Assembly (NCBI RefSeq): GCF_004551525.1
Contig: NZ_SATR01000013.1
Coordinates: 1-64,000, forward strand
Source: Vibrio ouci
Lineage (GTDB): Bacteria > Pseudomonadota > Gammaproteobacteria > Enterobacterales > Vibrionaceae
DNA: 64,000 bases
Direction of reading: 5' to 3'
Of this stretch, positions 28,013 through 38,112 are shown piece after piece; the first letter of the stretch is position 1, and every line of letters starts with the position of its first letter. A program made the position numbers and the translations under genes. A model generated the notes under the pieces. The model made no database searches. It worked only from the letters and a program-made list of their open reading frames with translations, and was not told the DNA's origin.

Positions 28013-28974
28013 AGAAATTTCTGATCAGTGCGCTGACACTGTTCAGTTTGAACACACCATTAGCCTTTGCAGAAGATAACGCTGCAGAGGCTTTGTTGTA
28101 TCAAATGAACGAGGCAAGTCAGCACCTTAACTATGAACTGTCTTACATACTGATAAAGAAAAACAGCATTGAGCCATTGCTGTATCGACATGCAGTATCT
28201 GAAGATAAGCAGCTTGCACACCTTATCTATTTGAGCGGTCCTGTTCGTGAGGTGATTCGTCGTGGTGATGAGATTAGCTATCTTGAACCTGGCGTTGAAC
28301 CTTTCACTATTGAGTCGGGCAACATGGTTGCGCCAACGATTCCATTGTTAAATTCAGACGTTAGCCAGTTAAAAAACTTTTACGACTTCGTTCAAGTTGG
28401 ACGTGCGCGTGAAGCTGGCGTGGCATGTCAGGTGCTAAGAGTGGTGCCAAAAGATGGCCAACGTTATTCGTACGTTTTATGGGTCGATGAAGGCAGCAAA
28501 TTACCTTTGCGTGCCGATCTGGTTGATCGCGATGGTGAGGTGTTAGAGCAATATCGAACTATTTCTTACAATGTGAATGAGAAAATTGAGCAAGCGCTCA
28601 GTGGTTTAAACCAAGTGAAGTTGCCAGAAGTGTTGTCACTGCCAAAAGGGCAAGTTGAAAATGCACACTGGACAGTTGCTTGGGTGCCAAATGGCTTTGA
28701 ACCGAAAGAGCTGAACCGCTACCGCATGAATGACACTGATCGTATGGTTGAAAGCCAGATGTACAGTGACGGTTTATTTAGCTTCTCGGTTTACATTTCT
28801 CAGAGTGATAACCTATCGCTGAAAGGCCAACTGGTTCGCCAAGGTCGTCGTACGTTGCACAGCTTTGTCCGTGGTGAGCATGAAATCTCAGTGATTGGTG
28901 ATGTTCCTCCTGCGACAGCAAAACGTATTGCTCAATCAGTCAAATTTGCCAATCCTGTGAGTGATTCACAATGA
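28009..28974 (+). CDS. rseB: SigmaE regulatory protein RseB
   Basis: 321 residues with a signal peptide (cleavage after PLAFA at about residue 21). The periplasmic LolA-like MucB/RseB domains follow; RNSIEPLLYRH-type start, GDEISYLEPG near 85 and the C-terminal ELNRYRMNDTDRMVE segment are typical. RseB binds RseA and shields it from DegS until LPS or outer membrane signals displace it. Overlaps rseA and rseC by 4 bp each, so translation is coupled through the operon. Confidence 0.94.
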   Translation: MKKFLISALTLFSLNTPLAFAEDNAAEALLYQMNEASQHLNYELSYILIKKNSIEPLLYRHAVSEDKQLAHLIYLSGPVREVIRRGDEISYLEPGVEPFTIESGNMVAPTIPLLNSDVSQLKNFYDFVQVGRAREAGVACQVLRVVPKDGQRYSYVLWVDEGSKLPLRADLVDRDGEVLEQYRTISYNVNEKIEQALSGLNQVKLPEVLSLPKGQVENAHWTVAWVPNGFEPKELNRYRMNDTDRMVESQMYSDGLFSFSVYISQSDNLSLKGQLVRQGRRTLHSFVRGEHEISVIGDVPPATAKRIAQSVKFANPVSDSQ

Positions 28975-29441
28975 TGACCGCACTGGCAACGGTTGCTCAC
29001 GTTAAACCTCTTTCAAAGGGGTTTGACGTAGAGTTAGCGTGCGAACAGCAAACCAGTTGTAGCAGTTGTTCTTCGCAAAAAAGTTGCGGAACCGGCATCG
29101 TCTCCAAAGCGGTAGGGAATAAATCTCTCAGTTGGCATTTAACCACTGACAAGTCAGTTAAGCCGGGTCAGGTGGTTGAAATCGGCCTGCCAGAAAAGAG
29201 CATATTGCAATCCGCGGCGGTTGTTTATCTTGTCCCACTCTTTGCCATGATCCTTGGCGCTTTCATTGCACAATGGTGGATCGCTCCACTTTTGGCCGCA
29301 GGAGAAGGCATCGTGATTCTATCTTCTGCCCTTGCTACGGTTGCGGGTATTTATCTCGCCAAGAGATTATCTGCGCGATTAGAGCAGCAATCTTCTCAGC
29401 AAGTCATATTATTAAGGATATTGGGCGAACCAATTAGCTAG
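28971..29441 (+). CDS. rseC: RseC/MucC family membrane protein
   Basis: 156 residues. An N-terminal cysteine cluster C-x5-C-x2-C-x5-C (C24, C30, C33, C39 approximately) resembles a metal or Fe-S site. Two membrane helices follow at about 82-100 and 105-125. E. coli RseC has been linked to SoxR reduction; its role in SigmaE control is minor. ATG at 28971 or 28974. Confidence 0.9.
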   Translation: MMTALATVAHVKPLSKGFDVELACEQQTSCSSCSSQKSCGTGIVSKAVGNKSLSWHLTTDKSVKPGQVVEIGLPEKSILQSAAVVYLVPLFAMILGAFIAQWWIAPLLAAGEGIVILSSALATVAGIYLAKRLSARLEQQSSQQVILLRILGEPIS

Positions 29442-29567
29442 TGCGAAGCGGCTAGAAATTGGGTAGAATCTGCCAACTTGATTGAAATGCCGTCGCTCAA
29501 TGTAATAAATCAGAGCGAACTAACGGCTTTCTTGTCCCTATTTATAAGAGTTTAGTCACACCAAATC

Positions 29568-31361
29568 ATGAAGCACATTCGTAACTTTTCGATTATCGCC
29601 CACATCGACCATGGTAAGTCGACCCTATCAGACCGTTTAATCCAAGTATGTGGTGGATTGAGCGACCGTGAAATGGCCGCACAGGTTTTAGACTCCATGG
29701 ATCTAGAGCGTGAACGTGGTATCACAATCAAATCACAGAGTGTGACGCTTAACTACACAGCAAAAGATGGTGAAACATACCAACTTAACTTCATCGATAC
29801 CCCGGGGCACGTTGACTTCGCCTATGAAGTTTCTCGTTCTCTAGCGGCGTGTGAAGGTGCTCTGCTAGTAGTTGATGCTGGTCAAGGTGTAGAGGCTCAA
29901 ACTCTTGCTAACTGTTACACAGCGATTGAAATGGACCTAGAGGTTGTGCCAATCCTAAACAAGATTGACCTTCCTGCTGCAGATCCTGAGCGTGTATCAG
30001 AAGAAATTGAAGAAATCGTTGGTATCGATGCAATGGAAGCCACTCGTTGTAGTGCGAAGACCGGTATCGGTGTTGATGACGTTCTAGAAAACATTGTTTC
30101 TGCGATTCCGGCACCAGAAGGTGATCCTGAAGCGCCGCTACAAGCATTGATCATTGACTCATGGTTCGACAACTACTTAGGTGTTGTTTCTCTGGTTCGA
30201 ATTAAGAACGGTGTTCTTAAGAAGAATGACAAGATCAAAGTAATGAGCACAGGTCAGGTTTGGGGTGTAGACCGTCTTGGTATTTTCACGCCTAAGCAAG
30301 TAGATACTGATGTGCTACGTACTGGTGAAGTAGGTTGGGTTGTTTGTGGTATTAAAGACATTCTAGGCGCACCGGTGGGTGATACGCTAACACTGGCTAA
30401 AAACGGCAGTGATAAAGCGCTACCAGGCTTTAAAAAAGTAAAACCTCAGGTATATGCGGGTCTATTCCCGGTTTCTTCTGATGATTACGAAAGCTTCCGT
30501 GATGCACTAGGTAAACTAAGCCTGAATGACGCATCGCTATTTTATGAGCCAGAAAACTCAGCAGCGCTTGGTTTTGGTTTCCGTTGTGGCTTCCTTGGCA
30601 TGCTACACATGGAGATCATCCAAGAACGTCTAGAGCGTGAGTACGATCTAGACCTGATCACGACAGCGCCAACGGTAGTGTACGAAGTTGAAGAAACTAA
30701 CGGTAATACTCTTTACGTTGATAGCCCGGCTAAACTGCCAGCAGTTAATGATATTGAAGAAATCCGTGAGCCAATTGCTCGCTGTAACATCCTAGTACCA
30801 TCTGACTACCTAGGTAACGTAATCACACTATGTGTTGAGAAACGTGGTACTCAGGTTGATATGGTTTACCACGGTAACCAAGTTGCAGTGACTTACGATA
30901 TTCCTATGGCAGAAGTGGTACTCGACTTCTTTGACCGTTTGAAATCAACGTCACGTGGTTACGCATCTCTGGACTACAACTTCCAACGTTTTGAAGCGTC
31001 GAGCATGGTTCGTGTTGATGTACTTCTTAACGGTGACACGGTTGATGCCCTAGCGATGATCACTCACAAAGATCAGTCGCAAACTCGTGGCCGTCAGCTA
31101 GTAGAGAAGATGAAAGAGTTCATCCCTCGCCAGATGTTTGATATTGCTATTCAGGCAGCGATCGGTAACCACATCATCGCGCGTTCAACAGTGAAACAGC
31201 TGCGTAAGAACGTAATCGCGAAGTGTTACGGTGGTGACGTGAGTCGTAAGAAGAAGCTACTGAAGAAGCAGAAAGAAGGTAAGAAACGTATGAAGCAGAT
31301 CGGTAACGTAGAGCTGCCTCAAGAAGCGTTCTTAGCAATTCTTCACATAGGCAAAGACTAA
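29568..31361 (+). CDS. lepA: Elongation factor 4 (back-translocating GTPase)
   Basis: 597 residues (E. coli 599). G1 motif AHIDHGKST at about 11-19, G2 RGIT, G3 DTPGH near 80, G4 NKID near 134, then EF-G-like domains II, III and V and the LepA-specific C-terminal domain ending [13 protein letters not shown]. Ribosome-bound GTPase that affects translation initiation and back-translocation. Heads the lepA-lepB-rnc-era-recO block, and an ERIC element follows its stop immediately. Confidence 0.97.
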   Translation: MKHIRNFSIIAHIDHGKSTLSDRLIQVCGGLSDREMAAQVLDSMDLERERGITIKSQSVTLNYTAKDGETYQLNFIDTPGHVDFAYEVSRSLAACEGALLVVDAGQGVEAQTLANCYTAIEMDLEVVPILNKIDLPAADPERVSEEIEEIVGIDAMEATRCSAKTGIGVDDVLENIVSAIPAPEGDPEAPLQALIIDSWFDNYLGVVSLVRIKNGVLKKNDKIKVMSTGQVWGVDRLGIFTPKQVDTDVLRTGEVGWVVCGIKDILGAPVGDTLTLAKNGSDKALPGFKKVKPQVYAGLFPVSSDDYESFRDALGKLSLNDASLFYEPENSAALGFGFRCGFLGMLHMEIIQERLEREYDLDLITTAPTVVYEVEETNGNTLYVDSPAKLPAVNDIEEIREPIARCNILVPSDYLGNVITLCVEKRGTQVDMVYHGNQVAVTYDIPMAEVVLDFFDRLKSTSRGYASLDYNFQRFEASSMVRVDVLLNGDTVDALAMITHKDQSQTRGRQLVEKMKEFIPRQMFDIAIQAAIGNHIIARSTVKQLRKNVIAKCYGGDVSRKKKLLKKQKEGKKRMKQIGNVELPQEAFLAILHIGKD

Positions 31362-31501
31362 TCCCAGTCATATTTGACGCTACAGCGTTGTTGCCAGCGC
31401 AAACTCACCGGTTCGCCGGCCGCCCTAATCACATAGTACACCTATGCTCATAGGGCTGAGTTTGCTAGTCGCCTAGCTGTAACGCCAACTATTTATGGGA
31501 T
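31362..31501. repeat. ERIC element 1 (lepA-lepB spacer), with insertion
   Basis: About 139 bp beginning at the lepA stop codon. It has the ERIC/IRU outline: terminal inverted repeats (TCCCA/TGGGA), CATATTTGACGCTACAGCGT near the left end, the central dyad CCTAATCACATAG / CTATGCTCATAGG, and GTCGCCTAGCTGTAACGCC near the right end. It is 12-15 bp longer than the 125-127-bp copies because of CGGTTCGCCGGCCG in the left arm. Confidence 0.8.
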
Positions 31502-31578
31502 TATTAGAATTAAATTCAATGAGTAAGTGGAAGGGTTTCGGCTCTTTCACTTTCGTATTTTTGAGATAAGGGAAGTCA

Positions 31579-32475
31579 ATGGCGAACACATTTTCACTCA
31601 TCCTTGTGATTGTTACTTTGGTAACGGGTATTGTCTGGGTGCTAGAAAAGCTGGTCTTTGCAAAGAAACGCCAAGCCAAAGTGGCGGAAGTCGAAGCGCA
31701 AACCAATGGTTTAGATGCCGCTGTTCTTGAAAAGGTGAAGACTCAACCGTGGTGGATTGAAAATAGCGTGTCTATTTTCCCAGTGATCGCGGCTGTACTC
31801 GTATTGCGCTCTTTTATCTATGAACCGTTTCAAATTCCATCTGGTTCTATGATGCCAACATTGCTGGTGGGTGACTTCATCTTGGTAGAGAAGTACGCTT
31901 ACGGTCTGAAAGACCCTGTGTGGCGTACACAGCTGGTTGAAACCGGTAAACCTGAGCGTGGTGATACCGTGGTATTTAAATACCCACCTCAGCCAAGTAT
32001 CGATTACATCAAGCGTGTAGTTGGTCTACCGGGTGATACGGTTCGCTACAACAGCAAAAAAGAAATCTGTATTCAGTCTCCTGGCGAAAACGTATGTAAG
32101 CCAGTGAAACTATCGAATGTAGAAGAAAGCCAGTTTATCCAAAATGGTATCCCTCTGATTCAGTTAGATGAGCAATTAAGTGAAACTGGGCACCAAATCT
32201 TGGTTAATCCGCTACGTCGTGATCGCGTTGAGTTGTATCAACCACGCAATGGCGTTAATGAGTGGGTTGTACCAGAAGGTCAGTACTTTGTGATGGGTGA
32301 TAACCGTGACAACAGCGCTGACAGTCGCTACTGGGGCTTTGTTCCGGAAGCAAACCTTGTAGGTAAGGCTGTGGCTATCTGGATCAGCTTCGAATTTGAG
32401 CGTAGCGAAGATAGCGTATTACCTTCATGGATTCCAACTGGTGTGCGTTTTAACCGCATCGGTGGCATTAACTAA
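31579..32475 (+). CDS. lepB: Signal peptidase I
   Basis: 298 residues. Two N-terminal membrane spans (about 4-24 and 62-78) and a periplasmic catalytic domain. The catalytic Ser is S90 in PSGSMMPTL and the general base Lys is K145 in YIKRVVGLPGD; the conserved GDNRDNSADSRYWGFVP block is near 240-256. Removes signal peptides from exported proteins. AAGGGAAG precedes the ATG. Flanked on both sides by ERIC elements inside the operon. Confidence 0.96.
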   Translation: MANTFSLILVIVTLVTGIVWVLEKLVFAKKRQAKVAEVEAQTNGLDAAVLEKVKTQPWWIENSVSIFPVIAAVLVLRSFIYEPFQIPSGSMMPTLLVGDFILVEKYAYGLKDPVWRTQLVETGKPERGDTVVFKYPPQPSIDYIKRVVGLPGDTVRYNSKKEICIQSPGENVCKPVKLSNVEESQFIQNGIPLIQLDEQLSETGHQILVNPLRRDRVELYQPRNGVNEWVVPEGQYFVMGDNRDNSADSRYWGFVPEANLVGKAVAIWISFEFERSEDSVLPSWIPTGVRFNRIGGIN

Positions 32476-32601
32476 ATTCTCTTCATATTTGAAGCTGTAG
32501 CGTTGTTGACTGCGTAAATTCACCCTAATCACATAGAATACCTATGCTCATAGGGCTGAATTTACTTGTCGCCTAACTACAACTTCAACTATTTTGAGAA
32601 T
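32476..32601. repeat. ERIC element 2 (lepB-rnc spacer)
   Basis: 126 bp, starting on the base after the lepB stop and ending 22 bp before the rnc ATG. Terminal inverted repeats ATTCTC/GAGAAT; GAAGCTGTAGCGTTGTTG pairs with the right-hand CAACTTCAAC region; the central dyad CCTAATCACATAG / CTATGCTCATAGG is the same as in element 1. Transcribed, it would fold into one long hairpin. Confidence 0.85.
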
Positions 32602-32623
32602 GAACACAAATTATTGAGAGAGC

Positions 32624-33301
32624 ATGAATTCTCCTACACCAAAACTAGAGAAGAGGCTCGGCTATCAGTTTAATGATGCTGAGCTAATCAGTTTAGCGCT
32701 GACACACCGCAGCGCTAATGGAAAACATAACGAGCGTCTTGAGTTTCTGGGCGATTCAATTTTAAGTTTTGTCATTGCTGATGATCTTTATCACCGTTTC
32801 CCTAAGGTAAACGAAGGGGACATGAGCCGTATGCGCGCGACACTTGTTCGCGGTCATACGCTTGCTGAACTAGGTCGTGAATTCGAACTAGGAGATCACT
32901 TAAAATTAGGTCCAGGTGAATTAAAAAGTGGCGGTTTCCGTCGTGATTCAATTCTTGCCGACGCTGTGGAAGCCATCATTGGCGCTATCTATTTAGACAG
33001 CGACATTGAAGTGGTTCGTGGCATTATTCTTAGCTGGTACAAGACGCGCCTTGATGCAATCAAGCCGGGTGTATCACAAAAAGATCCGAAGACTCGCCTA
33101 CAAGAGTTCCTTCAAGGTCGAAGAAAGCCGCTACCTGCTTACACAGTGACTAATATTAAAGGTGAAGCACACAACCAAGAATTTACGGTTTCGTGCGAAG
33201 TGGCAGGTATTGGACAGCCTGTTATTGGTAAAGGCACCAGCCGCCGCAAGGCAGAACAAGCGGCTGCTGAATTAGCACTAGAGCAATTAACCAATGACTG
33301 A
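32624..33301 (+). CDS. rnc: Ribonuclease III
   Basis: 225 residues (E. coli 226). Catalytic signature [12 protein letters not shown] near residues 36-47 and the second acidic block [13 protein letters not shown] near 113-125; a C-terminal dsRNA-binding domain (about 155-223) ends [18 protein letters not shown]. Cleaves double-stranded RNA in rRNA precursors and mRNAs, and in E. coli cleaves its own leader stem-loop. The gene follows an ERIC hairpin by 22 bp and overlaps era by 8 bp. Confidence 0.97.
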   Translation: MNSPTPKLEKRLGYQFNDAELISLALTHRSANGKHNERLEFLGDSILSFVIADDLYHRFPKVNEGDMSRMRATLVRGHTLAELGREFELGDHLKLGPGELKSGGFRRDSILADAVEAIIGAIYLDSDIEVVRGIILSWYKTRLDAIKPGVSQKDPKTRLQEFLQGRRKPLPAYTVTNIKGEAHNQEFTVSCEVAGIGQPVIGKGTSRRKAEQAAAELALEQLTND

Positions 33302-34271
33302 TTCAACGGATAACAACGAATTTGATATTGATGCGTTTTTCTCATCAGGTGGCGAGCAAGCTACCTCACCAGAAAATCAGCATTGTGGTTTTGTCGCGAT
33401 CGTTGGTCGCCCTAACGTAGGTAAATCGACCCTTCTAAACCGTATTTTGGGTCAGAAGATTTCGATTACTTCACGTAAGCCTCAGACAACTCGTCACCGC
33501 ATTATGGGTGTGGATACTGAAGGCGATTACCAAGCGATTTATGTCGATACTCCTGGTCTTCACATCGAAGAGAAGCGTGCGATTAACCGTTTAATGAACC
33601 GTGCAGCAAACTCATCACTGAGTGATGTGAACCTTGTGTTCTTCCTAGTGGATGGTACGCATTGGACTGCCGATGATGAGATGGTTCTTACTAAACTGCA
33701 GAAATCGAACTTCCCAGTGGTATTGTGTGTCAACAAAGTTGATAACGTACAAGATCGCAATGAAGTCATGCTTCACATGATGGACATGTCGAAGAAGATG
33801 GAATTCGTTGATGTTGTGCCAATCTCAGCGAAACATGGTAAGAATATTGATGTACTGCGTAAACATGTACGCGAGCACTTACCTAAAGCGACGCACCACT
33901 TCCCAGAAGAGTATGTGACAGACCGTTCTCAACGCTTTATGGCGTCAGAGATCGTGCGTGAAAAGCTAATGCGTTTCACCGGCGAAGAGCTTCCATACTC
34001 GGTAACGGTTGAGATCGAGCGTTTCGACTACAACCCGGACACCGACGGCTTCCACATCAATGCCTTGATTCTTGTTGAACGTAATGGTCAGAAGAAAATG
34101 GTAATTGGCAAGGGTGGCGAAAAGATCAAGACGATTGGTCGTGAAGCGCGCCTAGATATGGAAGAGCTGTTTGGCCGTAAGGTTTACTTAGAAACTTGGG
34201 TTAAAGTGAAGTCGGGCTGGGCAGACGACGAGCGTGCACTACGCTCTCTTGGCTATATCGACGATCTATAA
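33294..34271 (+). CDS. era: GTPase Era
   Basis: 325 residues, somewhat longer than E. coli (301) because of an N-terminal acidic extension of about 25 residues. G1 [12 protein letters not shown] near 38-49, G2/G3 around TTRHRIMG and DTPGL, G4 NKVD near 148-151. The C-terminal KH domain contains [16 protein letters not shown] near 268-283 and binds the 3' end of 16S rRNA in 30S assembly. Translationally coupled to rnc by an 8-bp overlap. Confidence 0.96.
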   Translation: MTDSTDNNEFDIDAFFSSGGEQATSPENQHCGFVAIVGRPNVGKSTLLNRILGQKISITSRKPQTTRHRIMGVDTEGDYQAIYVDTPGLHIEEKRAINRLMNRAANSSLSDVNLVFFLVDGTHWTADDEMVLTKLQKSNFPVVLCVNKVDNVQDRNEVMLHMMDMSKKMEFVDVVPISAKHGKNIDVLRKHVREHLPKATHHFPEEYVTDRSQRFMASEIVREKLMRFTGEELPYSVTVEIERFDYNPDTDGFHINALILVERNGQKKMVIGKGGEKIKTIGREARLDMEELFGRKVYLETWVKVKSGWADDERALRSLGYIDDL

Positions 34272-34303
34272 GGTTTGCGAGGCTAAATGCTTCGCTCCAA
34301 GTT

Positions 34304-34390
34304 ATACGAAATAAGGAGCCGGTCGGCTTCTTATTTGTATCATGCTGATTATTTAGTAATTATTTAAGATACGAGAGAGTCATCTCTCGT
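34304..34390. other. Two hairpins between era and recO
   Basis: Hairpin A (34304-34340) pairs ATACGAAATAAGGAGCC with GGCTTCTTATTTGTAT around GGTC, with one wobble and one bulge. Hairpin B (34371-34390) is ACGAGAGA-GTCA-TCTCTCGT. Neither has a T run, so they are more likely processing or stability elements than terminators. Confidence 0.5.
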
Positions 34391-34423
34391 TAATATTGGT
34401 TTCATATTTGTCTGGCAAATTCT

Positions 34424-35149
34424 ATGTCCTCTGAAGGTTTACAGCGCTGCTTTGTGTTACACCGCCGCCCTTATAGCGAATCGAGCTTAATTCTCGATGT
34501 GTTTAGTGAGGAGTATGGCCGTGTCACCTTAATGTCGAAAGGTGCTCGCAGTAAACGTTCGAATCTTAAAGGTGCACTTCAGCCTTTTACCCCATTGCTA
34601 CTTAAGTGGTCGGGAAATGGTTCGATGAAGACCTTGCGCCAAGCTGAACCCATTAGCTTAGGTTTACCGTTAACGGGCATTAACCTCTACTCAGGCATGT
34701 ACGTTAATGAGTTAATTGGCCGAGTGTTGATGGCGGAGGTGGCGATGCCTGCTCTGTTTCATGACTATTTGCACGCACTAACAGAGCTTGCTCAGGCCGA
34801 TAATCCTGAGCCTGCGTTAAGGCGTTTTGAGCTAGCACTGCTATCGGCAATGGGCTATGGGGTCGATTTTCTTCACTGCGCCGGTAGTGGCGAACCTATT
34901 GATCCCGGAATGACTTACCGCTACCGAGAGCAGAAAGGATTTATCGCTTCAGTACGTCATGACAACCTGACCTTTAGAGGTGACGAGCTGATCGCTATCA
35001 GTGAACGTCGATTTACCACAAAAGAACAACTCAAAGCGGCAAAACGCTTTACACGTATAGCATTAAAGCCGTATCTTGGCGGCAAACCATTAAAAAGCAG
35101 GGAATTGTTTATGTCGATGATTCCCCGAGCACGGAGTATTGGAAAATGA
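34424..35149 (+). CDS. recO: DNA repair protein RecO
   Basis: 241 residues (E. coli 242). N-terminal OB fold starting [24 protein letters not shown], with [20 protein letters not shown] near 40-59. The helical C-terminal domain contains [10 protein letters not shown] and [15 protein letters not shown]. RecO helps RecR load RecA at gaps. The gene overlaps pdxJ by 4 bp (ATGA), as in E. coli. Confidence 0.95.
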   Translation: MSSEGLQRCFVLHRRPYSESSLILDVFSEEYGRVTLMSKGARSKRSNLKGALQPFTPLLLKWSGNGSMKTLRQAEPISLGLPLTGINLYSGMYVNELIGRVLMAEVAMPALFHDYLHALTELAQADNPEPALRRFELALLSAMGYGVDFLHCAGSGEPIDPGMTYRYREQKGFIASVRHDNLTFRGDELIAISERRFTTKEQLKAAKRFTRIALKPYLGGKPLKSRELFMSMIPRARSIGK

Positions 35150-35877
35150 GCTCAATCTACCTAGGTGTAAATATCGACCACATTGCAACGCTACGTAACG
35201 CGCGTGGTACTAAGTATCCTGATCCTGTACATGCAGCAGAAATTGCTGAGCGAGCGGGTGCTGATGGTATTACAATTCACCTGCGTGAAGACCGCCGTCA
35301 TATTGTTGACCGTGATGTTCGCATTCTACGTGAGACGCTACAAACGCGTATGAACCTAGAAATGGCTGTTACCGAAGAAATGGTTGAGATTGCACTGAAG
35401 ACTAAACCTGAGTACGTATGCCTGGTGCCTGAAAAACGTGAAGAACTCACCACTGAAGGTGGTCTTGATGTTGCAGGTCACCTAGAAAAGGTCAAAGCGG
35501 CGACTCAAACTCTAACGGCAGCGGGCATTAAAGTATCACTGTTCATCGATGCTGATCGTGAGCAAATTGATGCAGCGAAAGCGTGTGGTGCGCCATTTAT
35601 TGAGCTTCACACCGGTCACTATGCAGACGCTGAAACTGAAGAAGATCAGCAAGACGAGCTGAAAAAGATCGCTGCCGGCGCAAGTTACGCTGCGGACCTG
35701 GGTATTACGGTTAACGCGGGTCATGGTCTGACTTACCACAACGTTGCACCCATTGCGGCAATTCCAGAAATTTTTGAGTTAAACATTGGTCACTCGATCA
35801 TGGGTCGCGCAGTGTTTGACGGCTTGCATAAAGCAGTGGCTGATATGAAAGCCATCATGGTTGAAGCGCGCAAATAA
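35146..35877 (+). CDS. pdxJ: Pyridoxine 5'-phosphate synthase
   Basis: 243 residues, the E. coli length. TIM-barrel enzyme that condenses 1-deoxyxylulose 5-phosphate with 3-amino-1-hydroxyacetone 1-phosphate to give pyridoxine 5'-phosphate. Visible blocks: [15 protein letters not shown] (6-20), [16 protein letters not shown] near 38-53, and [11 protein letters not shown] near 190-200. Coupled to recO by a 4-bp overlap; acpS follows after 5 bp. Confidence 0.96.
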   Translation: MSSIYLGVNIDHIATLRNARGTKYPDPVHAAEIAERAGADGITIHLREDRRHIVDRDVRILRETLQTRMNLEMAVTEEMVEIALKTKPEYVCLVPEKREELTTEGGLDVAGHLEKVKAATQTLTAAGIKVSLFIDADREQIDAAKACGAPFIELHTGHYADAETEEDQQDELKKIAAGASYAADLGITVNAGHGLTYHNVAPIAAIPEIFELNIGHSIMGRAVFDGLHKAVADMKAIMVEARK

Positions 35878-35882
35878 GCACT

Positions 35883-36263
35883 ATGGCGATTGTTGGTTTA
35901 GGAACAGACATAGCTGAGATCGAGCGAGTCGAAAAGGCGCTCGCTCGCTCCGGTGAAGCATTTGCAAAGCGTATTTTGACCGAGGTCGAACTTGAGATTT
36001 TTGCTGGCTTAAAGCAGCAAGGGCGCTTTTTAGCGAAACGCTTCGCCGCGAAAGAAGCGGCATCAAAGGCGTTAGGTACTGGTATTGCGCTTGGTGTTAC
36101 CTTCCACGATTTTACCATTGCCAATGATGAGCTTGGTGCGCCTAAGTTGAGCCTGTCTAACAAAGCACTTGAGCTTGCTGAGCTGAAAGGAGTGAATCAC
36201 ATCCACCTTTCCATTTCCGATGAACGGCATTATGCAATGGCGACAGTCATACTCGAAAACTAA
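35883..36263 (+). CDS. acpS: Holo-acyl carrier protein synthase
   Basis: 126 residues, same length as E. coli AcpS. Transfers 4'-phosphopantetheine from CoA to apo-ACP. The conserved magnesium and catalytic motifs [13 protein letters not shown] (5-17) and [20 protein letters not shown] (about 48-67) are present. Last gene of the block, with a terminator 15 nt after the stop. Confidence 0.96.
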   Translation: MAIVGLGTDIAEIERVEKALARSGEAFAKRILTEVELEIFAGLKQQGRFLAKRFAAKEAASKALGTGIALGVTFHDFTIANDELGAPKLSLSNKALELAELKGVNHIHLSISDERHYAMATVILEN

Positions 36264-36274
36264 CCCATTTGATT

Positions 36275-36299
36275 AAAGCGACCTTAGGTCGCTTTTTTT
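36275..36299 (+). terminator. Terminator after acpS
   Basis: AAAGCGACCTTAGGTCGCTTTTTTT: a 7-8-bp stem followed by T7, ending the lepA to acpS transcription block. Confidence 0.88.
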
Positions 36300-36423
36300 A
36301 TTTTTGGCATCTTCCCTCCTTAGTCTGATTTTTGGTCAATAATTTATAGTGATTAGATAAAGCATTATTATCACTACGCCTCATGTTTAGTGCTTGCAGC
36401 TCTGTTGCTAAGGATTGCTCAAT

Positions 36424-37692
36424 ATGGATAGAAAACCGATAGCGGCAAGAGTTGCTCTAGCTGTTAGCGTGCTATTGTTTAGTTTTCATACAGTAGCTAT
36501 GGATTGGTCAGTATCGGGCTTTGGTACATTAGGTTATGCGTATGAAGATGAGGACCAACTCGCCTATCGACGTGACATTACTCAGACAGCAGAGATTAAT
36601 GACAATGGTTCATGGTTAACCGACTCTAACTTTGGTCTTCAGTTGGACGCTAGCTTTAATCACCAATGGTCATTCACCACTCAATGGTTACTCGATAACA
36701 GTACTAAACACGACTTTGATGAGCTGACTGAATTAGCATTTATTCGCTATGTGCCAAACCAATATTGGAACTTCCGAGTCGGTAGGGTTGGGGTAAGCGC
36801 TTACGCGGCAGCGGACAGTCGATATATAGATTATGGCTACTTATGGGTACGGCCATCTCAAGAGCTGTATGGTGGCATTGTATTTAATTCACTCGACGGT
36901 TTTGGGGTCAGTTATCTATCCAATAACCCAGCATTTAATTGGTCATTGAAACTTGAGTACGGTAATAACAATCAAAGTGGCGAAATCGCCCAAACAAACG
37001 ATGATTATACTGCTGAGCTTAAAGGGGTATTGAGCGCCTCTTTTGAAGTGATGCAGGGCAATTGGAAGTGGCAAGCCTCCTACGCTAACGTCGATTCTTT
37101 ATCGATTAAGCAAGGGGCATCAATTCAAGCTCTCCAAAGTCAGTTACAGCAGGTTTCAATGCTAGGCATTCCTGGGGTGAGTGAGGAAGCTGCACAAGCG
37201 TATGACGCTATGACGCTAGATGATGAAACCGTTGATTATTACCAGCTGGCGATGCTCTATTTTGATGGTCTTTGGACGCTACAAACAGAGCTGTTTCACA
37301 TCTACGCTGACAAATCTTCCATCCCTCAAGGTAGTGGGGGCTATGCGTTAGTCGGTTATAGCCTTGATAACATCACGCCCTATTTCATGTATGGGCTATT
37401 CAATCCTAGCCATTCCCCTTATTCCAGCAGTTTAGATTGGGGGGCAGTTAATCCATCCTTTTCCTTACTTCAGACAGGGGCCGAGGTAGGGATTAATTCG
37501 GTACGCATTGATCAAAGTACCTATTCACTCGGCGTTCGTTGGGACCTGTTACCTCAGTTAGCACTATAAGCTCAGGTGGATTACGTCAAGATTAATGAGT
37601 TTGGATATGGCTTGTGGGCATCGAACCCTTCTGTCTTTGGTGAGGGAAGGGATGCACAAGTTTATACCATCAATCTGAACTTTATATTCTAG
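36424..37692 (+). pseudogene. Outer membrane porin-like gene with premature stop
   Basis: From ATG 36424 (AAGGA 9 nt upstream) the frame gives 381 residues to TAA at 37567-37569, then continues without another stop for 40 codons to TAG at 37690-37692. A signal peptide (cleavage near TVA, residue 26) is followed by beta-barrel-like alternation with many aromatic residues. The part after the stop reads AQVDYVKINEFGYGLWASNP and ends YTINLNFIF, the terminal-aromatic signature BAM needs for barrel assembly. So the natural protein was about 422 residues and the TAA (probably from AAA or another Lys/Gln codon) removes the last strands. The truncated product is unlikely to insert. It belongs to a set with the following binding protein gene and diguanylate cyclase gene. 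Confidence 0.75.
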
Positions 37693-37700
37693 GAGGCGAT

Positions 37701-38112
37701 ATGAAAAAGTATTTAAGCCTTCTACTACTCTTGTTTACTCCATATTCGGCTGCTGGGTTGTTTATTGTCGTCAGTGAACAAAGCCAAATCAGTGTGTTTG
37801 AAGCTGCCGATATCGCGGACATTTATTTGGGACGCACTAAAGTACTGGATAGCTTGTACATAAACCAAGTCATAGACCGAAAAGGGGAGGTTAGGCGGCG
37901 CTTTTTCGAGAGTGTGGCACAGATGAGAGAGCCAAGTGAATGCTTATTGGGCCAAGCTTAAATTTTCCGGCAGTATGCAAGCACCTGAGCAAGTTGAGTC
38001 TGACTCTAGTGTCTTTGAGAAACTGCTAGCGAACCCTCAGGCGATTGGTTATACCTCAGAGCGCCCTGCTGTTAATTCAGGAATTAAGGTGGTTTTAGAA
38101 ATTAATGAGTAA
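37701..38112 (+). pseudogene. Small PstS-like periplasmic binding protein, frameshifted
   Basis: About 136 codons over two frames. Frame 1 (MKKYLSLLLLLFTPYSAAG, a signal peptide, then FIVVSEQSQISVFEAADIAD and DRKGEVRRRFFESVAQMR) goes off near 37930 and stops at 37959-37961. The other frame continues smoothly as ESQVNAYWAKLKFSGS and ends VVLEINE at 38112. The junction is in an AGAGAG run; adding one AG unit restores one frame of the small phosphate-binding-like (PBP-like) family. AGGAGG overlaps the porin stop and drives its start. The last bases overlap the cyclase gene by 8 bp. Confidence 0.8.

Noticed and set aside
37930..37960. Programmed frameshift in the small binding-protein gene
   Set aside because: The AG run is short, there is no slippery heptamer or downstream structure, and the family is normally a single frame.
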